From: Granulicella tundricola MP5ACTX9
Lineage (GTDB): Bacteria > Acidobacteriota > Terriglobia > Terriglobales > Acidobacteriaceae
Assembly: GCF_000178975.2 (NCBI RefSeq)
Contig: NC_015064.1
Coordinates: 2,542,001-2,606,000 of the forward strand
Length of the DNA: 64,000 nt
Direction: 5' to 3'
Position 1 is the stretch's first letter. Every line of letters starts with the position of its first letter. Below, piece after piece: positions 45,367 to 53,524 of the stretch. Under the pieces are notes generated by a model that did no database searches, was not told where the DNA came from, and saw only the letters and a list, made by a program, of their open reading frames with translations. The position numbers and the translations under genes are program-made.

Positions 45367-45972
45367 TTATCGAGGCAGAAATGGTGTAGGCGCAAAACCG
45401 AACCAGCGCAACACCGCAGTCGCCGCCATCTCGCGTGCGTAATAAAAGTAGTTCCGCCCCACGCTCAATTCCACGGGGTTCGGCGCGGCATGCGTCCGCC
45501 AGCCAAACTTGTATCGCTCCAGGATCAGCCCCGTCCGCGGCAGATGGCTTGCCGAGCTCACCACCTCCGCGCTCGTCCAGCCATGCTGTTCCATAATCAG
45601 ATTGCTTTAATAGATGTTCTGGATCGTATTCATCGCCCTACCCTCAACGATCACATCCTCCTGCGGAACCCCGGCCTCGATCGCCACCTTCGCCATCGCC
45701 TCGGCCTCCACAAACTGGCTGTGCGCCGCACCCCCCGATACGATGATGTGGCCCGCCCGCCCCGCCATCAGCTCCCGCACCGCCTCCATCACCCTCGCCG
45801 TCTGAATCTTGGAAGCCTTCCCGTCCGGCGCGGTCGGCCATCCCAGCACAATGATCGTGTCGAAGTGCGTCGCGTCCGTATTGTGGGTAGGCATCGCCTC
45901 AAATGTGACCATCGCGGCGATCACCGCCAGCGTCATGACAAAGAGAAACAGCCACCCCAGTCGCTTCACCAT
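45367..45972 (-). pseudogene. YdcF/SanA-like (DUF218) gene interrupted by one in-frame stop codon
   Basis: The frame encodes an N-terminal membrane segment, then FDTIIVLGWPTAPDGKASK, RAGHIIVSGGAAHSQFVEAEAMA and the acidic EGRAMNTIQNIY. The next codon is TAA (45609-45607). Beyond it the same frame continues without shift as SNLIMEQHGWTSAEVVSSASHLPRT, which is exactly the expected C-terminal DUF218 motif, and ends at 45367. The whole would be about 201 residues, a normal length. DUF218 proteins are membrane-anchored and act in envelope or vancomycin-related functions. The single nonsense codon suggests a recent pseudogene, read-through or a sequencing error. The start overlaps the stop of the M20 gene by one base (TGATG). 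Confidence 0.8.
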
Positions 45973-47009
45973 CAGCTCCTCACCAACTCCAGCGCCAACT
46001 CTACATAAAGCCCCACCGCATCCACCAGCTCCTTCTTCGAGATCTTCTCATCTGGCGTATGCGCCACATGGATCGACCCCGGCCCCAGCAAAAACGGCTC
46101 CCCCCAGTTCGTCAGCGAAGGAATATCCGTCGTAAACTTCGCCACCATCGTCGGCAGATTCCCCACCTTCCTCATCCGCACAAACGGCAGCTCCAGCGAA
46201 AAATCCACCACACACCGCCCATCCACCGCCTTCACGATCGCCGCCTTCGTCTCCTCCGCCGGCCCCACAAGCCGAATCAGCATATGCGCCTCAGCCGCGT
46301 CGGCAATCACATTCGGAGCCCGCCCCCCGGAGATCAACCCCACGTTCGCGGTCGATTCCCCAATCCCCTCCACATACGGCAGCGGCAGCGCCTGAATATC
46401 GTGCAGCGCCTCAATCAACTTATCGATCGCCGACTCCCCCAGTTCCGGATAAGCCGAATGCGCCATCTTCCCCTTCGCATAAAGTTCCACCCGCAACGCG
46501 CCTTTACTAGCCAACGCCAGCCGGCTATCCGTAGGCTCCCCATTGATCAGAAATCGTGATCCCTTCGCCAACCCATTCGCCACCGCCGCACCAGCCGAGT
46601 CACGTTCCTCCCCAACAACAAACAGCATCCCAACCTTCACCCCAAGCTCTCTCAGCCGCTCCGCCGCAGCCACCTGCGCCGCAATGATCCCCTTCGCATC
46701 ACAAGTCCCCCGCCCATACAGATACTCCTCATCCTCCCGCAGCGGAACATAAGGAGGCACCGTATCCATATGCGTAGAAAGCACCACGTCAGCGATCTCC
46801 CCTGTCATCCCCGCATAAACATTGAACCGCTCCCCCCCACACTCAGCCCCCGGAGTCCCCACAGCTGGCTTCGGCACCTCCTGCCGCTCCACCGCCCACC
46901 CCATCCCTTCCAGCAGCTCATGCAGAAACACGCCCGCCGGATACTCATGATAAGTAGTCGATTCAATCCCCACCAACTGCCTCGTCAACTCCACCGCATC
47001 AATAGCCAT
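45972..47009 (-). CDS. M20-family metallopeptidase/deacylase (ArgE/DapE-like)
   Basis: A 345-residue protein. Metal-binding and catalytic marks: VVLSTHMDTVPPYV (His, Asp), YGRGTCDAKGIIAAQV (Asp), VVGEERDSAGAAV (Glu-Glu) and IHVAHTPDEKISKKELV with the late His. The dimerisation domain has KGKMAHSAYPELGESAIDKL. The family hydrolyses N-acyl amino acids (ArgE, DapE, LysK, CPG2); the closest style is the ArgE/LysK group, but the substrate cannot be read from sequence. ATG 47009 begins the conserved N-terminus (AIDAVELTRQLVGIEST). It overlaps the DUF218 gene by one base. Confidence 0.85.
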   Translation of the reverse strand: MAIDAVELTRQLVGIESTTYHEYPAGVFLHELLEGMGWAVERQEVPKPAVGTPGAECGGERFNVYAGMTGEIADVVLSTHMDTVPPYVPLREDEEYLYGRGTCDAKGIIAAQVAAAERLRELGVKVGMLFVVGEERDSAGAAVANGLAKGSRFLINGEPTDSRLALASKGALRVELYAKGKMAHSAYPELGESAIDKLIEALHDIQALPLPYVEGIGESTANVGLISGGRAPNVIADAAEAHMLIRLVGPAEETKAAIVKAVDGRCVVDFSLELPFVRMRKVGNLPTMVAKFTTDIPSLTNWGEPFLLGPGSIHVAHTPDEKISKKELVDAVGLYVELALELVRS

Positions 47010-47070
47010 ACCCCAAGCATAACTGCCCCTCACTGCATTTCACTGCCCCATACTGCCTTACACTGCCTTT

Positions 47071-47760
47071 ATGCCTTTCCCCTCCCAGGTCCGCACCCTA
47101 GAAGACCTCCGCGGCCCCGTCGGCCGCCTGGAAGCTATCCTCAACACCGGCTCACCCGACGCCCCCTACGCCGCCGTCATCGGCCACCCCCACCCACCCT
47201 CCGGCGGCACCATGCACAACAAGGTCGTCTATCACGCCATGAAGGCCTTCACCCACTTTGCCCTGCCCGTCCTGCGCTTCAACTTCCGCGGCACCGGCCT
47301 CTCGGAGGGCGCACACGACGAAGGCCGGGGCGAGGTCGAAGACGTCCGCGCCGCCGTCGATTACCTCCACCGCCTCACCAGCAAGCCCATCCTCTTCGCC
47401 GGCTTCTCCTTCGGCTCAAACGTAGGCCTCCGAGCCTGCTGCGGCGACCCCCGCGTCCAAGGCCTCGTAGGCCTCGGCCTCCCCATCCGAGCCGCCGAAC
47501 GCGACTACCGCTACGACTTCCTCCCACACTGCATCGCCCCCAAGCTCTTCATCAGCGGAGACCACGATCAGTTCTGCCCCCCGGACATCCTCGCCGAACT
47601 CATGAAGACCGCACCACTCCCCTGCCAGACCGTCATCATCCCCGGCGCCGAGCACTTCTTCCAGGGCATCCCCACAGACCCCAAACCCAAACTGGACCAG
47701 ATGCAGCAAGCCCTCCGCACATGGCTGGAGGGCACCTTCCAACTTCAATCGCACTCATAG
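47071..47760 (+). CDS. Alpha/beta hydrolase (COG2945-like)
   Basis: A 229-residue hydrolase. The oxyanion region reads VIGHPHPPSGGTMHNKVVYHA, FNFRGTGLSEGAHDEGRGE follows, the nucleophile elbow is FAGFSFGSNVG, then FISGDHDQFCPPD (Asp) and IIPGAEHFFQG (His). These are complete catalytic marks of a small esterase/acylhydrolase of the dienelactone-hydrolase-like COG2945 group. The substrate is unknown. It is divergent from the M20 gene; a dispersed-looking repeat follows its stop. Confidence 0.85.
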   Translation: MPFPSQVRTLEDLRGPVGRLEAILNTGSPDAPYAAVIGHPHPPSGGTMHNKVVYHAMKAFTHFALPVLRFNFRGTGLSEGAHDEGRGEVEDVRAAVDYLHRLTSKPILFAGFSFGSNVGLRACCGDPRVQGLVGLGLPIRAAERDYRYDFLPHCIAPKLFISGDHDQFCPPDILAELMKTAPLPCQTVIIPGAEHFFQGIPTDPKPKLDQMQQALRTWLEGTFQLQSHS

Positions 47761-47770
47761 TTTTTTGGTT

Positions 47771-47803
47771 TGTCATCCCGCAGCGAAGCGGAAGAATCTG
47801 CAT
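47771..47803. repeat. Short element resembling a dispersed intergenic repeat
   Basis: The sequence TGTCATCCCGCAGCGAAGCG followed by GAAGAATCTGCAT resembles a short intergenic element (CATTCCCGCAGCGAAGCGGA-type) that recurs in several bacterial genomes. The inner CGCAGCGAAGCG can form a small hairpin. A genome-wide count would be needed to call it a true family. Confidence 0.35.
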
Positions 47804-47832
47804 CTCGCTCAACCACCGCGCTCGCTAGTCCA

Positions 47833-47855
47833 TAGGCCCTGGGCTCTAGGCCCTG
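47833..47855. repeat. Two copies of TAGGCCCTG
   Basis: TAGGCCCTG occurs at 47833-47841 and 47847-47855, 14 bases apart, just before the 3' end of the minus-strand hydrolase gene. No function is apparent. Confidence 0.4.
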
Positions 47856-47859
47856 TACT

Positions 47860-48681
47860 TTAGCCCCTCAACCACTCCCGCATAGCCGCATTACAAACCT
47901 CCGGCCGCTCCGCAAATGGCAGATGCCCCACGTTCGGAATCACCATCAGCCGGGCACCAAGCGCCTCTGCCAGCCGCTCCCCGGACCTCACCCCCACAGC
48001 AAAATCCTGGTCGCCCCAGATCAGCAGCGTTGGCACCTTTGCCACCTCCGCCAGCCTGCTCCGAAGCACCCCCATATCGCTCCACCACTGCCGCAGAATC
48101 CCCAGCATATGTTCAACGGACTCGCGATTCAGCCCATCCGTATAGCTCGCCAGCGCCTCCGGCGTCACTCGCCGCTTATCCACATACATCCGCCGATGAG
48201 CCACGTCATGCGCCAGCCGCGGCAGCCTTGGAATAATCCGCGCAAACGTCTGCCCCACCCGTGTGTTGTAGAACTTGACCAGCCCCCGGCAAAGCTCGCA
48301 GAACGGATTCGCCGGCGCAAACAGCACCAGCTTCCTCACCCGCTCGGAGTGCCGAGCAGCCAGCATCATCACCACCGCCCCACCATGCGAGTGCCCAGCC
48401 ACATCCGCATCCACAATCCCCAGCGCGTCCATAAACGCCGCAACTCGATCCGCCGTCGCAGCCATCCCAGCATCCAGACCGCGAACCCGCTCCGACTCAC
48501 CCATATTCGCCAGGTCCAGCGCATACACCGTCGCATCCCGCGACAAAAACTCAATATTCTGATCCCAGTTCCGTGCCGAGCCCACCAGCCCATGCACCAT
48601 GATCAGCGCAGGTCCACTCCCACACTGCTGGTAATGCACACGCACCCCACCCACAACAACCGACTTGTCCTGCGTCTGCAT
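47860..48681 (-). CDS. Alpha/beta-fold hydrolase
   Basis: A 273-residue protein. The oxyanion motif is IMVHGLVGSARNW, the nucleophile elbow is VAGHSHGGAVVM (Ser), LLIWGDQDFAVGV provides the Asp, and VIPNVGHLPFAERPE the His, so the triad is complete. It matches the broad hydrolase group that includes C-C bond hydrolases, esterases and epoxide hydrolases; the cap region (residues 125-190) gives no clear substrate. It is transcribed alone, with a 256-base gap to the sensor kinase gene on the other strand. Confidence 0.85.
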   Translation of the reverse strand: MQTQDKSVVVGGVRVHYQQCGSGPALIMVHGLVGSARNWDQNIEFLSRDATVYALDLANMGESERVRGLDAGMAATADRVAAFMDALGIVDADVAGHSHGGAVVMMLAARHSERVRKLVLFAPANPFCELCRGLVKFYNTRVGQTFARIIPRLPRLAHDVAHRRMYVDKRRVTPEALASYTDGLNRESVEHMLGILRQWWSDMGVLRSRLAEVAKVPTLLIWGDQDFAVGVRSGERLAEALGARLMVIPNVGHLPFAERPEVCNAAMREWLRG

Positions 48682-48778
48682 TCCCCAATGTTACAGGACT
48701 GTGAACGTCTTGAAATGATCAAAACGCATCGGCGCTCCCACGTTTGGTCTACCAACTCCCCGAATAGGGCATGGCTTT

Positions 48779-48807
48779 TGCACGGCTTTCCGTGCATTCC
48801 GATGCAC
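48779..48807. promoter_or_regulatory. Two overlapping, mutually exclusive inverted repeats upstream of the sensor kinase gene
   Basis: TGCACGG (48779-48785) pairs with CCGTGCA (48790-48796) over CTTT. GTGCAT (48792-48797) pairs with ATGCAC (48802-48807) over TCCG. The two helices share an arm, so only one can form in RNA. As DNA it offers three TGCAC/GTGCA half-sites. It lies about 130 bases before the kinase start codon. Confidence 0.4.
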
Positions 48808-48937
48808 TCAATATGGAACAACCATCTATGATTATCTGTATACAAACCTGATTCGGCCTGCAATGCAGCCTTCGTTCCTATAGAAACACCGCACCAGGTT
48901 TGGACCCGAACGTGCATACGCCCACTCCAGCAACGCA

Positions 48938-51901
48938 ATGAAGAACGCCGCTCAAACACGGATTCTCGCCATCATCCTGGCCGTCGTGACCTTGGGAGCG
49001 TGCGTCCTTGCCGGCGTCAACTTCTCTGCGGAATCCAACTACAACGTCCCCACCGACGGCATCTGGTGGCTCGAAACCAACGGCGGCCTCTGCGCCCAGC
49101 AGGTCCCCGTAGACTCCCCCGGCCAGCGAGCCGGCGTCCGCGCCGGAGATGTCCTCATCACGGTGGACGAGCGCCCCACCCTCGCCCTCGCCCCCTTCAT
49201 CCACCAGCTCTTCCGCGACGGCACCTACGGCCGCGCCACCTACCTCATCGCCCGCCCAGCCAAACGCTGTCAGCTCCAGCCTTCCTCCACCAAGTTCGAC
49301 ATCCAGGTCATCCTCGAACCCACAGACCGCTCCATCAACTATGGTCTCCGCATCATCGGCGTCGTCTACCTCCTCATCGGCCTTTACGTCCTCTTCCGCC
49401 GCTGGACCGCCCCCAAATCCACCCACTTCTACGTCTTCTGCCTCGTCAGCTTCGTCCTCTACGCCTTCAAGTTCACAACAGAGCTGGACACCTTCGACTG
49501 GATCATCTACTGGTCTAACGTCGTCGCCACCTTCCTCCAGCCTGCGCTCTTCCTCCACTTCGCCTTTACCTTCTCGGACACCGCGCCTGACCCGGCCCAT
49601 CGCACCCGCCGCGGCATCCTCAGCACCTTCCTCTATCTTCCCGGCCTCTACCTCCTCGGCCTCCAGATCGTCTCCATCGTCCACTGGTCCGCAACCGAGG
49701 TCCTCAAGCACCGTCTGGACAAGATCGCCCTCGCCTACATGGCGCTCTATTACGTCGTAGCCGCCGCGCTCTTCTTCATCCGCGCCCGCAGCTCTGAAAA
49801 CCCGCTGGAACGCCAGCAGCTCAAGTGGCTCACCCGCGGAACCCTCGTCGCGGTCATCCCCTTCACGCTGCTTTACGTCCTGCCCTTCCTGCTCGACTAC
49901 GCCGTCCCCGCCCCCGTAGCCAACTTCGTCCGCCTCGCCCTCATCATCCTTCCCCTGACCTTCTCCTGGGCCATCGTCCGTTACCGCCTCATGGACGTCG
50001 ATCTCATCTTCAAGCGCGGCGTCACCTATACCCTCGCCACCGCCGCTCTCGTCGGCCTTTACTTCGGCGTAGTCGCCGTCTCGGCGGAGATGGTACACAC
50101 CCGTCTCCCATCCCTACGCGTCTGGGGTCTGCTCGCCGCCATCGTCGCCACCGGCCTCATCTTCGATCCCCTCAAGCGCACCATCCAGGCCCGTGTCGAT
50201 CGCGTCTTCGACCAGAAGCGCTTCGACTACCGCGAGACCCTCATCGACTTCGGCCGCTCCCTCAACTCCCAGACCGATCTCCGCGCCCTCGTGGACTCCG
50301 TCGTCGAGCGCCTCCCCCAGACCCTCCTCGTCACTCGAGTAGCCGTTTTCCTCGCCTCAGAGCCCGACGCCGACAACCGCCCCGCCCCCAAGCCCACCTT
50401 CGAGCTCGCAGCCTCCCACGGCCTCACCAACCTTCAGGCCCAGGACCTCCGCGCCCTCGACATCCGCTTCCTGGACTTCGACGCCCTCGACGCCAACTCC
50501 CACCTCTTCCTCGAAAACCCCCAGCAGGTCCTCCGCCTCCCGGAGGCCCAGCGCGAGACCGCCCGCCGCCTCGACCTCAACTACTACCTTCCCTGCCGTG
50601 TCGCCAATCGCGTCGGCGGCGGAACCCGCACCGTAGCCATCATCGGACTCGGCCGCACCGGTGACGGCGACTTCCTCTCCTCAGAGGACATGGAAGTCCT
50701 CGAATCCCTCGCCGGCTACATCGGCATCGCCATCCAGAACGCCCAGCTCTATAAGTCACTAGAATCCAAGATCAACGAGTTTGAACGCCTCAAGGATTTC
50801 AACCAGAACATCGTCGAATCCATCAACATCGGCATCTTCGCCGTAGACCTTGAAGACAAGATCGAGTCCTGGAACGCCCAGATGGAGGTCCTCTTTGCCC
50901 GCCCGCGTTCCGAGGCCATCCGCCGTCATCTCTCGGAGATCCTCCCTTCAGACTTCCTCGCCCGCTTTAACGCCATCCGCGGCGACGGCACCGCCCACGG
51001 CACCCACACCCTCTACAAGTTCCGCCTCGCCCTACCCACCGGCGAAACCCGCACCGCCAACATCGCCATCGCGCCCCTCCTCACGCGAAATCTTGACGTA
51101 GTCGGCCGCATCATTCTGGTCGACGACATCACAGACCGCATCCAGCTTGAAACCCAGCTCACCCAGTCTGAAAAGCTCTCTTCCATCGGTCTCTTGGCAG
51201 CGGGAGTAGCCCACGAGGTCAACACTCCCCTCGCCGTCATCTCCAGCTACACCCAGATGCTCTCCAAGCAGCTTCGCGACGACGTCCGCATCGCCCCGGT
51301 CCTTGAAAAGATCACCCAGCAGACCTTCCGTGCGTCCGAGATCGTCAACGGCCTCCTCAACTTCTCCCGCACCTCCGGCGCAGAGTTCGTCTCCATCGAC
51401 CTCAACCAGCTCCTCCGCGACTCCGCCATCCTCCTCGAGCACCAGTTCAAAACCGCCCGCATCCGCCTCGACCAGGAACTAGCCCCCGACCTCGCCCGCA
51501 TCCAGGGCAATCAAGGCAAGCTCCAGCAGGTCATCCTCAACCTCATGCTCAACGCCAAGGACGCCATGCAGGGGACGTCCACCGGCCTCATCACCATCGC
51601 CACCCGCAACGAGCACGATCAGGTCATCCTGGAAATCCGCGACACCGGCTCTGGCATCGAGCGCGAACATCTCCACCGCATCTTCGACCCCTTCTTCACC
51701 ACCAAAACCAATCCGCAGCCCGGCCAGCACAAGGGCACCGGCCTAGGCCTGGCCGTCTCCTACGGCATCCTCCAGGAGCACGGCGGCAAGATCACAGTAG
51801 ACTCAGAACCCGGACAAGGCACCACCTTCCGCCTCGAAATTCCCGCAACCGAGTCCCCAAACAAAACCCCCGTCTACGCCACGAGTCAAACCAGAGCCTA
51901 G
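48938..51901 (+). CDS. Membrane sensor histidine kinase (PDZ-7TM-GAF-PAS-HisKA-HATPase)
   Basis: A 987-residue kinase. Order: TM helix (10-30); an extracytoplasmic PDZ-like domain (about 40-130; VPVDSPGQRAGVRAGDVLITV); about eight membrane segments (140-390); GAF (about 430-590); a coiled-coil linker (KSLESKINEFERLKDFNQN); PAS (about 615-730; ESINIGIFAVDLEDKIESWN); HisKA with phospho-acceptor His759 in AAGVAHEVNTPLAV; and HATPase (NLMLNAKDAM N-box, DTGSGIEREH, GTGLGLAVSYGI). It senses an envelope signal, perhaps a peptide or misfolded protein through PDZ, and passes phosphate to a response regulator. The NtrC-type regulator 130 bases downstream is the obvious partner. Two alternative hairpins precede the gene. 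Confidence 0.92.
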   Translation: MKNAAQTRILAIILAVVTLGACVLAGVNFSAESNYNVPTDGIWWLETNGGLCAQQVPVDSPGQRAGVRAGDVLITVDERPTLALAPFIHQLFRDGTYGRATYLIARPAKRCQLQPSSTKFDIQVILEPTDRSINYGLRIIGVVYLLIGLYVLFRRWTAPKSTHFYVFCLVSFVLYAFKFTTELDTFDWIIYWSNVVATFLQPALFLHFAFTFSDTAPDPAHRTRRGILSTFLYLPGLYLLGLQIVSIVHWSATEVLKHRLDKIALAYMALYYVVAAALFFIRARSSENPLERQQLKWLTRGTLVAVIPFTLLYVLPFLLDYAVPAPVANFVRLALIILPLTFSWAIVRYRLMDVDLIFKRGVTYTLATAALVGLYFGVVAVSAEMVHTRLPSLRVWGLLAAIVATGLIFDPLKRTIQARVDRVFDQKRFDYRETLIDFGRSLNSQTDLRALVDSVVERLPQTLLVTRVAVFLASEPDADNRPAPKPTFELAASHGLTNLQAQDLRALDIRFLDFDALDANSHLFLENPQQVLRLPEAQRETARRLDLNYYLPCRVANRVGGGTRTVAIIGLGRTGDGDFLSSEDMEVLESLAGYIGIAIQNAQLYKSLESKINEFERLKDFNQNIVESINIGIFAVDLEDKIESWNAQMEVLFARPRSEAIRRHLSEILPSDFLARFNAIRGDGTAHGTHTLYKFRLALPTGETRTANIAIAPLLTRNLDVVGRIILVDDITDRIQLETQLTQSEKLSSIGLLAAGVAHEVNTPLAVISSYTQMLSKQLRDDVRIAPVLEKITQQTFRASEIVNGLLNFSRTSGAEFVSIDLNQLLRDSAILLEHQFKTARIRLDQELAPDLARIQGNQGKLQQVILNLMLNAKDAMQGTSTGLITIATRNEHDQVILEIRDTGSGIEREHLHRIFDPFFTTKTNPQPGQHKGTGLGLAVSYGILQEHGGKITVDSEPGQGTTFRLEIPATESPNKTPVYATSQTRA

Positions 51902-51925
51902 AACAAAGCCACCGGCACCAACGTT

Positions 51926-51965
51926 GTTGCCTGTTCTTACAAAATCACTTGCCGTTGCCTGTTCT
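51926..51965. repeat. Direct repeat GTTGCCTGTTCT before the response-regulator gene
   Basis: GTTGCCTGTTCT occurs at 51926-51937 and 51954-51965, identical over twelve bases and 28 apart. A weaker CCGTTCTTATC follows at about 51979. The block lies in the 130-base gap between kinase and regulator genes and could be an internal operator or a slipped duplication. Confidence 0.45.
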
Positions 51966-52032
51966 ATCCGCTTTTATTCCGTTCTTATCATTTTATCCTC
52001 GTTACGCCTTGCTCTCGCCTTAAGGATCGCCG

Positions 52033-53460
52033 ATGCCCCAAGCTTTAACCGCACCACCCACCAACGCGACCGCCGCAGACCTCATCCGCATCCTCATCAT
52101 CGACGATGAGCCCAGCATCCGCGAGTCCCTCGAGACCCTCCTCATCCTCGAAGGCTTCCACGTCACCCTCGCCATCGACGGACCCAACGGCCTCGACACC
52201 CTCTCCCACCAGGACTTCGATCTCCTCCTCCTCGACCTAGCCCTCCCCGGCGAATCCGGCATCGATCTCCTTCCCCGCATCACCGCCATGCACCCCCACC
52301 TGCCGGTCATCATGATCACCGCCTTCGGCACCGTCAACAACGTGGTCGACGCCATCCGCGCAGGCGCAGAGAACTTCGTCCAGAAGCCCTGGGACAATGA
52401 AAAGCTCCTCGCCGATATCCGCTCTGCCATAGCCCGCCATCGCGCGGAAGCCGAGGTCATCCAGCTCAAGCGAACCCTCAAGCAGCGCTACAACTTTGAA
52501 AACATCATCGGCAAGTCCGAGCCCATGCTCCGCCTCTTCGACACCGTAGCCCAGGTAGCCCCCAGCCGCTCCACAGTCCTGTTGCAAGGCGAGTCCGGCA
52601 CCGGCAAAGAGCTCATCGCCAAAGCGATCCATCAGAACTCCCCCCGTCGCGACAAGCCCTTCATCCCCGTCAACACCGGCGCAATCCCCTCAGACCTGCT
52701 CGAGTCCAGCCTCTTCGGCCACGTCAAAGGAGCCTTTACCTCCGCAATCTCCGCCAAGAAGGGCCTCTTCGAAGTAGCCAACGGCGGAACCCTCTTCCTC
52801 GACGAGATCGGCACCATGTCCATGGACATGCAGGCCAAGATCCTCCGTGTCCTGCAAGACCGTCGTTTCATGCACCTCGGCGGCACAACGGAGCTCCAGG
52901 TAGACGTCCGCATCGTAGCCGCCACCAACGTCAACCTCCAGCAAGCCGTCAAAGATGGCCGCTTCCGTGAAGACCTCTTCTATCGCCTCAACGTCATCAC
53001 CCTGGAACTCCCGCCCTTACGCCAGCGCCGCGAAGACGTCCCTCTCCTCGCCCAGCACTTCCTCAAGTTCTACGCAGAGGAAAACGGTACAGAAGCCCCC
53101 AGCCTCTCGCCCGAAGCCCTCCGCGTCCTCATGGACTACGAGTGGCCCGGCAACGTCCGCGAGCTGGAAAACGCCATGGAGCGCGGCGTAGTCCTCTCCA
53201 CCACCCGCACCCTCACGCCAGACCTGCTCCCATCCCAGCTCACCGGCGCAACCTACACCGCATCCCTCCTCGACCAGCGCCCCGATGCCAGCCTCTTCGA
53301 CGTCATGGAAGACATCGAGCGCCGCATCATCGCCGACCGCCTCGAGCGTTGCCACTGGAACCAGACCGAAGCCGCCGAGTTCTTCAAGATCCCCCTCAGC
53401 ACCCTCAATCAAAAAATCAAGCGCCTCAACGTAGAGATCAAAAAGCGCCCCCGCGACTAA
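52033..53460 (+). CDS. NtrC-family sigma-54-dependent response regulator, GAFTSA variant
   Basis: A 475-residue protein. The receiver (17-135) has phospho-acceptor Asp68 in LLLLDLALPGESG, with ITAFGT and VQKPW. The AAA+ domain (160-395) has Walker A GESGTGKE, Walker B GGTLFLDEIG and the arginine-finger region FREDLFYRLNV. The sigma-54 contact loop, normally GAFTGA, reads GAFTSA (residues 233-238). The C-terminal Fis-type helix-turn-helix is WNQTEAAEFFKIPLSTLNQKIK. It activates sigma-54 promoters after phosphorylation, presumably by the kinase upstream. AAGGA precedes the ATG. Target genes cannot be told; I saw no convincing -24/-12 promoter nearby. Confidence 0.93.
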   Translation: MPQALTAPPTNATAADLIRILIIDDEPSIRESLETLLILEGFHVTLAIDGPNGLDTLSHQDFDLLLLDLALPGESGIDLLPRITAMHPHLPVIMITAFGTVNNVVDAIRAGAENFVQKPWDNEKLLADIRSAIARHRAEAEVIQLKRTLKQRYNFENIIGKSEPMLRLFDTVAQVAPSRSTVLLQGESGTGKELIAKAIHQNSPRRDKPFIPVNTGAIPSDLLESSLFGHVKGAFTSAISAKKGLFEVANGGTLFLDEIGTMSMDMQAKILRVLQDRRFMHLGGTTELQVDVRIVAATNVNLQQAVKDGRFREDLFYRLNVITLELPPLRQRREDVPLLAQHFLKFYAEENGTEAPSLSPEALRVLMDYEWPGNVRELENAMERGVVLSTTRTLTPDLLPSQLTGATYTASLLDQRPDASLFDVMEDIERRIIADRLERCHWNQTEAAEFFKIPLSTLNQKIKRLNVEIKKRPRD

Positions 53461-53524
53461 CAATTGATCTGTTTCGGTTATCCTCTCCCCAGACGCAGTC
53501 CGAATCACCTGATACTGGAGAGCT

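Noticed and set aside
48768-48796. Possible sigma-54 (-24/-12) promoter before the sensor kinase gene
   Set aside because: The sequence contains TTTGCACGG and GTGCAT, but the invariant GG at -24 and the spacing to GC at -12 do not match the consensus.
48878-50098. Long minus-strand open frame (406 codons) rich in Asp, Glu and Gly
   Set aside because: It lies opposite the sensor kinase gene, whose domains are unmistakable. The acidic composition is the usual mirror of a G+C-rich coding frame.
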